The notes: a model not told the origin generated them from the letters alone. 18,096 bases of DNA from Arsenophonus melophagi (GCA_032378655.1 JAVYJS010000018.1:1-18096), one strand, 5' to 3'. Positions 1 through 8,905 are shown, counted from the first letter of the stretch. A program made the numbers and translations.

Positions 1-121
1 TTAGATACTTCATTGTTTTATTTTTAACATAAACTTATGTGTTTACTTAAACTTAAGTACTCTTGTTGCTTGGGTCAGATCTCACTTTTCTATTAAAGAA
101 AACTCCTCTTAAATTAAGATT
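1..121. other. Left-edge non-coding stretch downstream of hemG
   Basis: AT-rich sequence beyond the hemG stop codon, cut by the window edge. In E. coli the rrnA ribosomal RNA operon lies beyond hemG, but no 16S sequence is visible here. A 7-bp inverted repeat with a 2-nt spacer (around 44-59) is the only structure seen. An open frame on the plus strand from 63 has no recognisable product and runs antisense into hemG, so I do not call it. Confidence 0.4.
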
Positions 122-649
122 CTATTTCAGAGCATTAAATGCACGTGCAAAATATTCAACTTTATTCCAATCAGTATATTCAATTTCTTTATTTATATTT
201 GTTTTGCCATCAGTGATTTTCATAACTAATTTAATCATCATACGATCAAAAAAATGATATTTTGAATAACATATGGCTCCAGCAAATACATTGGTCAGAG
301 TTGGCTTCCAGGGAGTTTTAGCTAAAAAGTTACGTAAGTAAATATTTTTTTCTGGTGTATCTTTATACTTTTTTCGAGCTGTTAGATTAACGCTGAAAAA
401 AGCACTTGGGATACTATTTAACTCTTTTTGATAAATTTTAGCAAAATTTAATACAGTTGAATTAAAGCGACCGTAATGTATAGAAGCGCCAATTAATACT
501 TTTTGGTAAATAGCAGGATTAATATTTTTTTCTATATTTAAATTTTTTACATCACATTCTTTACCTTCTTTATTTAAATATTCAGTAATTTTCAATACTA
601 TCTTTTTAGTTTGACCATATTTACTAGAAAAAAGTAGCAAATAGCTCAT
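122..649 (-). CDS. hemG: Menaquinone-dependent protoporphyrinogen oxidase HemG
   Basis: HemG oxidises protoporphyrinogen IX to protoporphyrin IX, the next-to-last step of haem synthesis. It is an FMN flavodoxin-fold enzyme at the inner membrane that passes electrons to quinones. The 175 residues compare with about 181 in E. coli; a few C-terminal residues are missing. Visible motifs are the N-terminal FMN phosphate-binding loop (LLFSSKYGQT, residues 4-13), GASIHYG (54-60), the HemG-type insertion that begins SVNLTARK (86-93), DRMMIKLVMK (135-144) and YTDW (158-161). The start ATG at 649 has an AGG-type ribosome site about 7 nt upstream. It lies 44 bp after the trkH stop on the same strand, the same order as in E. 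coli, so the two are probably cotranscribed. Its retention implies that haem is made and that a quinone pool is present. Confidence 0.96.
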   Translation of the reverse strand: MSYLLLFSSKYGQTKKIVLKITEYLNKEGKECDVKNLNIEKNINPAIYQKVLIGASIHYGRFNSTVLNFAKIYQKELNSIPSAFFSVNLTARKKYKDTPEKNIYLRNFLAKTPWKPTLTNVFAGAICYSKYHFFDRMMIKLVMKITDGKTNINKEIEYTDWNKVEYFARAFNALK

Positions 650-693
650 ATTATACCTACTTATAATATACTTATGAAATTATATATAAATAA

Positions 694-2151
694 TTATTCC
701 TGCCAAAAAGTTGGAGTAAAGAGAATTAATAAAGTAAAAACCTCCAATCTACCAAATAACATGGTAACGATTAAGATCCATTTTCCAATTGGATTCATAG
801 CAGTAAAATTTTCAGCTACTGCACCTAATCCAGGCCCTAAATTATTAAGTGTTGCTGCAATTGATGCAAAAGCAGAAAACTCATCTACACCAGTAGCAAT
901 TAATAATAATAAACTTATTAAAAAAACCAATACATAAGCAGAAAAAAAACCCCAAACAGCCTCGATAATGCGCTCTGGTAATACCATGGCGCCTAATTTT
1001 ATCGTGTAAATAGCATTTGGATGTACTAAACGTTTTAGCTCTCTTGAACCCTGTAAGAATAATAGTAAAACTCGAATCACTTTTAATCCACCTCCAGTTG
1101 AGCCTGCACATCCACCAACAAAAGCAGCAAAAAGTAATAATATCGGTAAAAAAAGTGGCCAATTTGCAAATCCATCAGTACTAAACCCTGCTGTTGTTGC
1201 TACAGATATAACTTGAATAAAGGTTTGATCCACTGTTTGCAAGAGTGATTCATAAACTGAATGATATAAAAGTACTAACATACAAATAATAATCAAGACT
1301 AACTGAAAACCGATGAATACTTTAAATTCAGGATCACGCCAATACGTAATTAAATTACGACCAGATAAAACAGCAAAATGAAGACCAAAATTGCAACCAG
1401 AAATCAATAAAAAAATAGCAATAATGATATTAATAACAGGACTACCAAAGTAACCAATACTTTGGTTATGAGTAGAAAATCCACCAATAGAAATAGTCGA
1501 AAAACTATGAGAGATAGCATCAAAAACATCCATACCAGCCGCCCATAATGCTATTGCGCATACGATCGTGAGCACAATATAGATGAACCAAAGAGTCTTT
1601 GCTGTTTCTGCAATCCTTGGGCGCATCTTATTATCTTTAAGAGGCCCAGGCATTTCTGCTCGATAAAGCTGCATCCCTCCTACGCCTAAAAGAGGCAATA
1701 TGGCTACTGCTAAAACAATAATTCCCATACCACCTAACCACTGTAGCATTTGTCGATAAAACAGTATTGCTTTTGGTAAAGTATCTAACCAAACTAATGT
1801 AGTCGCTCCAGTTGTTGTTAAACCAGAAAAGGATTCAAAAAAAGCATCAGTAATTGAAAGATGAGGTCGATCAGCAAATATAAATGGTAATGCTCCAACA
1901 CTTCCTAGTACGATCCAAAACAGAGCAACGATTAAAAATCCTTCTTTTGGTTTTAGATCATGTTTATGTCGATGACTTCTGTTTGGTATCCAAAGTAATA
2001 AACCTATAATTAATGCTGCAATAAAAGTCTGACTAAACGCACGTCCTGCTCCATCTCGATAAAGCAATGCCACTATACCTGGAATAATCATCGTGGCAGA
2101 AAACAAGATGACAAGCAAACCAACAATTCGGGTTATTGCTCGAAAATGCAT
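694..2151 (-). CDS. trkH: Trk potassium uptake protein, membrane subunit TrkH
   Basis: TrkH is the K+-conducting inner-membrane subunit of the Trk system and works with the NAD/ATP-binding subunit TrkA, which is not in this window. The 485 residues match the usual length (483 in E. coli) and similarity is high from MHFRAITRIVG to FTPTFWQE. The four pore-loop filter segments are present: TTTGAT (112-117), SIGGFS (221-226), TTAGFS (319-324) and NNLGPG (436-441). The glycine-rich gating loop GCAGSTGGG (347-355) is also intact. The start ATG at 2151 has an AAGGAA ribosome site 8-9 nt upstream. The neighbours normally upstream in Enterobacterales, yigZ and pepQ, are not recognisable; the upstream side is a gene desert. 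Nothing suggests decay of this gene. Confidence 0.97.
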   Translation of the reverse strand: MHFRAITRIVGLLVILFSATMIIPGIVALLYRDGAGRAFSQTFIAALIIGLLLWIPNRSHRHKHDLKPKEGFLIVALFWIVLGSVGALPFIFADRPHLSITDAFFESFSGLTTTGATTLVWLDTLPKAILFYRQMLQWLGGMGIIVLAVAILPLLGVGGMQLYRAEMPGPLKDNKMRPRIAETAKTLWFIYIVLTIVCAIALWAAGMDVFDAISHSFSTISIGGFSTHNQSIGYFGSPVINIIIAIFLLISGCNFGLHFAVLSGRNLITYWRDPEFKVFIGFQLVLIIICMLVLLYHSVYESLLQTVDQTFIQVISVATTAGFSTDGFANWPLFLPILLLFAAFVGGCAGSTGGGLKVIRVLLLFLQGSRELKRLVHPNAIYTIKLGAMVLPERIIEAVWGFFSAYVLVFLISLLLLIATGVDEFSAFASIAATLNNLGPGLGAVAENFTAMNPIGKWILIVTMLFGRLEVFTLLILFTPTFWQE

Positions 2152-2246
2152 GAATGATTCCTTAAGAATCCACTGATAGCATGAAGATTTATAAACTTAA
2201 TCTAATTTGCCTCTACTTAAATAACGTAATTGATCAGCAATCTTTT

Positions 2247-2275
2247 ATTTTTCTTTCTCAATTAGAAAGAAAAAT
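2247..2275. repeat. 12-bp perfect inverted repeat
   Basis: Arms 2247-2258 and 2264-2275 (ATTTTTCTTTCT and its complement) flank a 5-nt spacer. It lies about 95 bp upstream of the trkH start. Low complexity makes this one weaker than the larger repeats. Confidence 0.7.
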
Positions 2276-2353
2276 TTTTAATATCGCATTATTGACGTTT
2301 TCCTTCTAAGGAATAGCTAATATGATTTTGTACTAATTACTCAACCATTTTCA

Positions 2354-2423
2354 TAAATATGCATACAATACAAAATATTATTTTATTTGAATAAAATAAT
2401 ATTTTGTATTGTATGCATATTTA
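2354..2423. repeat. 34-bp perfect inverted repeat with 2-nt spacer
   Basis: Arms 2354-2387 and 2390-2423 are perfect complements with no mismatch; the spacer is TG at 2388-2389. Each arm contains ATGCATACAATACAAAATAT or its complement. The 70-bp element lies about 200 bp upstream of trkH. There is no run of T after either arm, no flanking direct repeat and no coding sequence, so it is neither a standard terminator nor an obvious transposon remnant. Function unknown. Confidence 0.95.
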
Positions 2424-2549
2424 CCTATAAGTCCTAATTGTACTACACACTATTACTATATACTCTTAACTCTAAGACTTGACACTAATCGATAACTACC
2501 ATTAAAAATTAGAACTGCTACATTTTAGACTGAAAATGAATTGCAAGGC

Positions 2550-2572
2550 GATTAATATTCTTAATATTAATC
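2550..2572. repeat. 10-bp perfect inverted repeat
   Basis: Arms GATTAATATT (2550-2559) and AATATTAATC (2563-2572) with a 3-nt spacer. One of this length could arise by chance in AT-rich DNA. Confidence 0.6.
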
Positions 2573-2668
2573 TGTAGTATTAACTATGTTAATATCAGTT
2601 AACTATCCACTCTGAGGTTAACTATTGGTTCTCTTTTAATCAGAGACAACCTTAACAATATCAAGCTT

Positions 2669-2689
2669 GTCTCTCTCATTGAGAGAGAC
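2669..2689. repeat. 10-bp palindrome, GTCTCTCTCA type
   Basis: GTCTCTCTCA (2669-2678) is followed after one base by its complement (2680-2689). It is less AT-rich than most repeats here and is not followed by a T run. Confidence 0.65.
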
Positions 2690-3123
2690 TAAACAATGAT
2701 AGAATATATCTCAGTATATATGCTTGATAGTGTAGATAAACTTTTTCACTTTATCAAATTTATTACTTTTTGCTACATAAACAACTATTTAATTTTTCAA
2801 AAATTATAATTAACTCTGTATGGCATCAGATTGAACTTTTTTATTATACTGATATCAGTCACATATAATCTTTTCAACTTTAACTTTATTTTTATAGGAT
2901 TATTGTATACGCGATATGCATATCAACACATACCATTGGTATTATTAAAATCAATGTTACGTTATTACCGTATTAATTACTATATCAGTTATATCAGTGC
3001 ATAACCTTTTCATACACAACAAGATAGGATAACAGGATAGCTTATAAAATATTGCATGGTTTATTCATCTATAAAATTATTAACATAATCGTGAACTATA
3101 TTTTAAAATAAAAGTTATGTAGA

Positions 3124-3171
3124 AATATTACAAACATAGCTATTATACATAATAGCTATGTTTGTAATATT
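3124..3171. repeat. 23-bp perfect inverted repeat with 2-nt spacer
   Basis: Arms 3124-3146 and 3149-3171 are perfect complements around an AC spacer (3147-3148). The core is CAAACATAGCTATTAT. The architecture matches the 34-bp element at 2354-2423 but the sequence is unrelated. No gene within 900 bp. Confidence 0.92.
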
Positions 3172-3498
3172 GAATAATCCAATATTCATTGGACTATAAT
3201 TGTATGATTGATCACATTATTAAATGTGAGCATTACTGAGCCATATTATTGAATACAATATAGCATGATTGTTATAAATCAATCATCCATTATTGACATG
3301 GATGAATAGTGAGTAAGAGGAACTAAACAATTAGCAATAGTTTTTAATATTACTGCTCTAATAACATAATACACGCTCAAAGTATATGGAAACCCCTTCC
3401 TGAGCCTGAGAAGGGTTAAAATAAAAGCAGAGTATAAAGTATATATAATAAAATATTATTATATGCCACAGATTAATATTTTTTTTCTAACAACGTGG

Positions 3499-3530
3499 CC
3501 TGTTGCTAATAAGCAACGGGTGTATTTTTA
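3499..3530 (+). terminator. Orphan intrinsic-terminator-like hairpin
   Basis: A 9-bp stem with one T-G pair (CCTGTTGCT, 3499-3507, with AGCAACGGG, 3512-3520) closes an AATA loop and is followed by TGTATTTTTA. This is the best standard rho-independent shape in the desert, on the plus strand. No gene is visible upstream of it on that strand, so it may be a relic of a lost gene or end an unrecognised small transcript. Confidence 0.4.
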
Positions 3531-3576
3531 CTGACTGGATAAGCTTTTCATTGAAAACGCATGCGATTCAATAAAA

Positions 3577-3596
3577 GTTATCAAGCACTTGATAAC
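3577..3596. repeat. 9-bp perfect inverted repeat, 2-nt spacer
   Basis: GTTATCAAG and its complement CTTGATAAC are separated by CA. It has the same tight-spacer design as the larger elements. Confidence 0.55.
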
Positions 3597-3652
3597 ACTA
3601 ACATGAGCTAGAAACTTTACTATTCATAACTTAGCTAATACTACTAACTATT

Positions 3653-3674
3653 TGCAGACTGCAAGAAGTCTGCA
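3653..3674. repeat. 8-bp perfect inverted repeat
   Basis: TGCAGACT (3653-3660) and AGTCTGCA (3667-3674) with a 6-nt loop. It is relatively GC-rich for this desert; no T tract follows. Confidence 0.5.
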
Positions 3675-4373
3675 TTCAAAACGATTACCTTCATTTATGA
3701 AATTTGATCAGTTTAGTTGCAGATAATCTTAACAATAACAGATACTAACTCTTAAGTTAGAGGTCATCAATCAATATTAAGAAGCTGGTAATCATAAGAA
3801 GCTCGAATATTCTTCAAGTAACTCTACTATTGATAGATATTCAATCTAATAGATTAAAAAAATTTTTTATCACTATTATTTTACATGTAATTTCGGATAA
3901 TCAGCATCAATAAATAATTGGCAGCTACTAATAGCGAAAGATCTCTACAATCAAAAAGAGTTTTAAAGAAGATGCATTAAATGAGATGATTAGTGTAGGA
4001 TTGTTATATTAATTTATTAGATGCATTCTTAGTCTTAGAGATTTAAATACAGCTAATGCATAACACTATTTTTACATTATTTGCCACAATAGAGAGTTTT
4101 AAAGTATGTATCCTCAGAAACACGCAGTGATCAAATAGTACATAGCTTTAGAAGATAGATAGTAAGCTGTCAAAGACAGAATAATAGAGCGTTAATAAAT
4201 AAAATAGTGTTAATAATGATTATTACGGACGGAGATAAGCACAATCTGCCCCAATAAGATTGGGCTAGCAAGCATAGGTGTTGTGTTGAACATATCTGAG
4301 ATTATGCATAAAATAGTTTTTATATAAAACGTTAAATTTAAAATACTATTAAATAAATTAAACTCACTACACA

Positions 4374-4413
4374 TAATATCATTAATATCTTTGATTAGAT
4401 ATTAATGATATTA
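4374..4413. repeat. 17-bp perfect inverted repeat
   Basis: Arms 4374-4390 and 4397-4413 are perfect complements with loop TTGATT. It lies about 260 bp beyond the putA stop, the nearest large hairpin on that side. The TA-rich tail does not form a clean T tract on either strand. Confidence 0.85.
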
Positions 4414-4675
4414 AAGAAATCAAATTTTTAACACTGAACTGAATAGTGTTCAGTTATTGCTGCGCTTACTGATCACTCAGTATTAGCATAAAATAAATGA
4501 TTTCCTTAGCTATATGATAGCTACAACATAGCTTTTAACTGAAAACAACCTATTAGTTTAATAGGGCTTCAAATGGGTTGTCTGAAGCATTAAAGAGATT
4601 AGATAAATTATCTTTTTGGGATAAATTACTTTTGCAATCTAAAAATCCAATCAAGATTTCGTGTATAAAAAGAAA

Positions 4676-7600
4676 TTATTCCAGCGCCATCAAACTAGCA
4701 TTACCTCCAGCAGCAGTGGTATTGATACTGATGGCGCGCTCATGGACTAAACGTTCAACTAATAATTGACTATCGCCGGATTGATATCCTTGTACAGAAA
4801 TAATAGGCCCATCACGCTCGGCAACTATAGCACAAATAATTTGTAATTGCTGGCAATCACCATGAAAAATAACAGAATCAAATTGGCAATCAACATGTTG
4901 CCAATTATCTGTTATTGTAATTACTTTACTAACCAAAGCAGGCAAAGCTGCATGTAGTTGTTGTTGCATGGTATTATTAGGCCATATTACTTGACATCCC
5001 ATGGTTAATGCTGTCGCTAATTGCAGTAGCGTGTCTGTTTGGTTTTCAGCCAAACATAAGATTTTGCCACGTGGTACCAAACTATAACTATTATGTTCTC
5101 CAGTTGGTCCGACCAATTGGTAGTTTGTCCAGACATAGGACAATTTCTTATAGCGGATAATCACTTGGTTGAGTACTGGATCATGCTGTTTTTCAGCCCA
5201 GTCACAGAAGGCATTAAATATGGTTAATTGCTCCATGGATGCTTTGCTATCTGCTAATGGATAGCAATCAGCTAGCTGCTGAAACACTTTATCGATCACG
5301 GCGTCTGAACGTTGACTAAGCAATTGATAGAGATATAGTGGACCGCCAGCTTTTGGACCAGTACCTGATAACCCTTCACCTCCAAAAGGTTGTACACCAA
5401 CTATAGCGCCGACCATGTTACGATTAACATAAAGATTACCTACTTTTGCATGCTTGGAAACATAAGCAATCGTATCATCTATACGAGTATGTAAACCTAA
5501 AGTTAAGCCATAACCTGAATCAATAATTTGTTTAATCAACTTATCTAATTGATTACGTTTAAAACGTATGACATGTAAAACTGGACCAAAAATTTCTTTT
5601 TTTATTTCTTTAAAATGCTCAATTTCAATTAATGTTGGTTGAACAAAAGTACCTTTTTTCCATTCATGCTTTTCTTGTTTCTGAGCTTGGTAAATTTTTT
5701 TACCTTTTTGTCGCATTTTTTCTATGTGTTGCTCAATATTTTTTTGAGATTCCTGATCAATAACTGGTCCAATATCAGTAGACAGTTGAATTGGATCGCC
5801 GATATTGTACTCGGCCATGGCACCCTTTAACATAATCAAAGTGCGTTCAGCAATTTCTTCTTGAAGGCAAAGAATTCGTAAAGAAGAACAGCGTTGCCCA
5901 GCACTATCAAAGGCTGAAATGATAACATCATTGACCACTTGCTCAGTTAGAGCAGATGAATCAACGATCATGGCATTTAATCCTCCAGTTTCAGCAATGA
6001 GTGTAATGGGCTTGTTCTGAGCATTGAGTCGACTAGAAAGCTTACGTTGGATTAGTTTAGCTACACTGGTGGATCCGGTAAATAACACACCTGACGTACG
6101 TTGATCACTAATCAATTGTGTGCCAACTTTTTCACCTTGGCCAGGTAATAACTGAAGAACATTACGTGGTATACCTGCCTTATGTAATAAGGTTACACCT
6201 AACATGGCAATAATTGGCGTTTGCTCTGCTGGTTTAGCAAGTACACTATTACCGCTAGCTAAAGCAGCTGCAATTTGACCAATAAAAATAGCTAATGGAA
6301 AATTCCATGGACTAATACAAACAATTACTCCTAGAGTAGTATAGCTTTCATTAATAAATGTTACACTAATCTGCTGGGCATAGTAACGAAGAAAATCAAT
6401 CGCTTCACGTACTTCAGCAATGGCATTGCTATAGGTTTTACCTGCCTCACGGATCAATACACCAACCAAACGGTGTATTTGCTGCTCTATTAGAGTTGCT
6501 GCTTGTTGTAAAATAGTTGCTCGCTCTAGCACAGGAATCTTTGCCCAACTAGCTGCAGCTCTAGTGGCCACTACTAATGAATGTTCTACATCACTCATTG
6601 TGGCTTCATAAACATATCCCACTATATCACTATGATTGGCCGGATTAGTAATTGTTTTTCGATCGGAAATTTCATACTGAGATTGCTGTTGATCACCTAG
6701 CAAAGGTTTCACCTGATAATAACGTGGAGTCTTTAATAATGTTTTTGCCAGTGTTACTAGTTGATGTTCGTTAGTTAGATCAATACCTATGGCATTGAGA
6801 CGATCTTTTCCATAAAGTGCACGCGGTAGTGGGATTTTTGGGTGAGGTAAACCCAATTTGCCTTCCGTCTTAGCTTCAGATAGCACCACTTGTATTGGAT
6901 TATTCAACAGTGTATCTAATGGAATATTAGGATCGGCAATTTTATTAACAAAAGAGGTATTAGCTCCGTTTTCTAATAAACGGCGCACTAAATAAGCCAG
7001 TAACGTTTTATAACTACCCACTGGTGCATAAATACGACAAGGTCTGTTGAGTTTACCATCAGCAACAGAGCCAACAACTTGTTGATATAGGGATTCTCCC
7101 ATACCATGTAAACACTGAAATTCATATTGATCAGGATAATAATTTTCACCAGCCATATGATAAATGCTAGCTAAGGTATGAGCGTTATGAGTAGCAAATT
7201 GTGGATAAATTAAATTAGGCACTGACAAAAGCTTATTGGCACAAGCTAGATAGCTAACATCCGTATAAATTTTTCTGCTATAAACTGGATAATCTTCAAG
7301 ACCCTCTATTTGTGCACGTTTAATTTCGCTATCCCAATAAGCACCTTTTACTAAACGAATCATCAAACGGTGCTGACTGCGTTGCGCTAAATCAATAATT
7401 TCATCGATAACATAAGGACAACGCTTTTGGTATGATTGAATAACAAATCCAATCCCATTCCAACCAGCTAGCTGTGGCTCGAAGCACAGTTTTTTTAACA
7501 GAACAAGGGAAATTTCTAGTTTATCAGATTCCTCAGCATCAATATTAATGCCGATATCATAATGTCGTGCTTGCAAGGTTAACGTTAATAGACGTGGATA

Positions 7601-8503
7601 AAGCTCATCCATAACACGCTGATACTGGGCCCGACAATAGCGGGGATGCAGTGCTGATAGTTTAATGGAAATACCATCATTAGCATAAATACTTTTGCCA
7701 TGAGAAGCTTTACCAATTGCATCAATTGCTTGTTGATAAGCAGCCATATAATTTTTTGCATCTTCAGCTGTTAGTGCAGCTTCACCTAACATATCATAAG
7801 AGTAACTAAAGCCTTGATTTTCTATTTTATGAGCATTATTAAGTGCTTGTGTGATTGTTTCACCAGTGATAAATTGTTTACTCATTAGCCGCATTGCCAT
7901 ATTCATGGCTTGACGAATCATAGGTTTAGTACTTTTATGCATGATGCGGTAAATAGCGCTGATTAGTTTAGTTTCATTATAACTGTCTACTAATTTTCCG
8001 ATAAAGAATAAACTCCAGGTAGCAACATTTACAAACCATGAGGAACTTTTCCCAATATGGGATTGCCAATCGCCTCTACTAATTTTATCCAGGATTAAAT
8101 TATCACGAGTAGCTTTATCCGGAATCCTTAGTAGTGCTTCTGCTAAGCACATAAGCGCCACTCCTTCTTGTGAGGAGAGAGCAAATTGTTGTAAAAGGCT
8201 TTGTACTAAGCCTGAGCGGTTTAGGCTATTTTTTTGTTTGCGTATCCTTTCAGCTAGCTGAAAGGCTAGCTGATATACTGATTCGCTTTCTATTAACTGA
8301 TCATGTTGTAATAGTAGTGGTAACAGTTCAGTTTCAGGTAATAGATATGCTGAAGTAATTGCCGAGCTTTTAGCTGATTGAGGTAAAATATGCGCGGCAA
8401 AATTTACAAAAAATGGATGATCATTTTTAGATCCAAGCGATGCTTCGCTAAGTACATTAGTTTTTTTATTAACTTTGCTTGCTGGAGATTTTACCTTAAC
8501 CAT
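4676..8503 (-). CDS. putA: Bifunctional proline dehydrogenase / P5C dehydrogenase PutA, lacking the DNA-binding domain
   Basis: PutA oxidises proline to P5C with FAD, passing electrons to quinone at the membrane, then oxidises glutamate semialdehyde to glutamate with NAD+. The 1275 residues compare with 1320 in E. coli. The proline dehydrogenase domain keeps K281 in SIKLS, D322 in NIDAEE, QFATHNAH (435-442) and R507/R508 in LVRRLL. The aldehyde dehydrogenase domain keeps SPWNFPLAIF (731-740), FTGST (808-812), E838 in AETGG, nucleophile C872 in AGQRCSSLR, and FGPVLHV (972-978); the conserved C-terminal flap ends NTTAAGGNASLM. From memory these match E. coli K329, D370, R555/R556, E883 and C917. 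The 45-residue shortfall lies at the N-terminus: only about 28 lysine- and serine-rich residues precede the helical arm, and the ribbon-helix-helix operator-binding domain is absent. Start ATG at 8503 has GTGAGG 5 nt upstream. Divergent from putP. Confidence 0.97.
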   Translation of the reverse strand: MVKVKSPASKVNKKTNVLSEASLGSKNDHPFFVNFAAHILPQSAKSSAITSAYLLPETELLPLLLQHDQLIESESVYQLAFQLAERIRKQKNSLNRSGLVQSLLQQFALSSQEGVALMCLAEALLRIPDKATRDNLILDKISRGDWQSHIGKSSSWFVNVATWSLFFIGKLVDSYNETKLISAIYRIMHKSTKPMIRQAMNMAMRLMSKQFITGETITQALNNAHKIENQGFSYSYDMLGEAALTAEDAKNYMAAYQQAIDAIGKASHGKSIYANDGISIKLSALHPRYCRAQYQRVMDELYPRLLTLTLQARHYDIGINIDAEESDKLEISLVLLKKLCFEPQLAGWNGIGFVIQSYQKRCPYVIDEIIDLAQRSQHRLMIRLVKGAYWDSEIKRAQIEGLEDYPVYSRKIYTDVSYLACANKLLSVPNLIYPQFATHNAHTLASIYHMAGENYYPDQYEFQCLHGMGESLYQQVVGSVADGKLNRPCRIYAPVGSYKTLLAYLVRRLLENGANTSFVNKIADPNIPLDTLLNNPIQVVLSEAKTEGKLGLPHPKIPLPRALYGKDRLNAIGIDLTNEHQLVTLAKTLLKTPRYYQVKPLLGDQQQSQYEISDRKTITNPANHSDIVGYVYEATMSDVEHSLVVATRAAASWAKIPVLERATILQQAATLIEQQIHRLVGVLIREAGKTYSNAIAEVREAIDFLRYYAQQISVTFINESYTTLGVIVCISPWNFPLAIFIGQIAAALASGNSVLAKPAEQTPIIAMLGVTLLHKAGIPRNVLQLLPGQGEKVGTQLISDQRTSGVLFTGSTSVAKLIQRKLSSRLNAQNKPITLIAETGGLNAMIVDSSALTEQVVNDVIISAFDSAGQRCSSLRILCLQEEIAERTLIMLKGAMAEYNIGDPIQLSTDIGPVIDQESQKNIEQHIEKMRQKGKKIYQAQKQEKHEWKKGTFVQPTLIEIEHFKEIKKEIFGPVLHVIRFKRNQLDKLIKQIIDSGYGLTLGLHTRIDDTIAYVSKHAKVGNLYVNRNMVGAIVGVQPFGGEGLSGTGPKAGGPLYLYQLLSQRSDAVIDKVFQQLADCYPLADSKASMEQLTIFNAFCDWAEKQHDPVLNQVIIRYKKLSYVWTNYQLVGPTGEHNSYSLVPRGKILCLAENQTDTLLQLATALTMGCQVIWPNNTMQQQLHAALPALVSKVITITDNWQHVDCQFDSVIFHGDCQQLQIICAIVAERDGPIISVQGYQSGDSQLLVERLVHERAISINTTAAGGNASLMALE

Positions 8504-8531
8504 AGTTGCCTCACTATCACAGTTTCTAAAT

Positions 8532-8575
8532 ATAGAAGATAATTAACTATTGAGATAGAAGATAATTAACTATTG
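8532..8575. repeat. Tandem duplication, 21-bp unit
   Basis: Two identical 21-bp copies beginning ATAGAAGATAATTAAC (8532-8552 and 8555-8575), offset by 23 bp, end about 29 bp before the putA start codon. This is likely a replication-slippage duplication. It sits in the putA 5' leader or promoter. Confidence 0.9.
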
Positions 8576-8905
8576 CCTGTCTTGCTCACTAACCAGTTTA
8601 AGATCTAGAAAATTTTTATGATCTAAGTGCGTTTCTAAAACGACTGTAATCCTGTTTATGATTAATTTAACAATTCTTGTTCTTGTGCTGATGTTTTAAA
8701 ATCAGCTATTTAACACTATCCTTCATGTTTTAATTTGGTGCAACATTGTTCAATGATGAAAGTGTTAGAAATGTGAAATGAATCTATTTTTATGCTAATT
8801 AAAATAGATTTTTGATATGAGTTATGGATAAGATATTACCTTTGTTATCTTTTAGTCAATGTCAAAAAATTGAATAAACGTTTACAAGAAATCATACAAT
8901 CTTTC

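Larger units (their letters stand above)
2152..4675. other. 2.5-kb gene desert between trkH and putA
   Basis: No reading frame here resembles a known protein, and stop codons are dense in all frames. In E. coli yigZ and pepQ lie upstream of trkH, so the left part may be their eroded remains, but I cannot recognise either. The stretch contains an unusual series of perfect inverted repeats (2247-2275, 2354-2423, 2550-2572, 2669-2689, 3124-3171, 3577-3596, 3653-3674, 4374-4413) and one terminator-like hairpin with a T-rich tail (3499-3530). An open frame starting at TTG 4578 runs antisense into the 3' end of putA and is not called. Confidence 0.7.

Noticed and set aside
674..1162. Open frames opposite or within trkH (674-937 plus; 881-1162 minus in another frame)
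   Set aside because: They overlap the strongly conserved trkH frame and resemble no protein family; they are shadows.
3391..3417. GC-rich stem AACCCCTTC/GAAGGGTT as a structured RNA
   Set aside because: An 8-bp stem with a bulge and a 10-nt loop, followed by A-rich rather than T-rich sequence; it matches no RNA family I recognise.
2152..4675. CRISPR array or REP/MITE family made of the inverted repeats
   Set aside because: The repeats differ in sequence, are not regularly spaced, and have no target-site duplications or neighbouring cas or transposase genes.
4578..4769. 63-codon plus-strand frame from TTG running into the putA 3' end
   Set aside because: It has a weak start codon, overlaps putA antisense, and has no recognisable motif. 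The part before 4676 (SEALKRLDKLSFWDKLLLQ) is helix-like and could be a gene remnant, but this is not enough to call.
8739..8744. GTTGCA-type hexamer as a surviving PutA operator
   Set aside because: One 6-bp match in 514 bp is expected by chance, and PutA here lacks the domain that would bind it.
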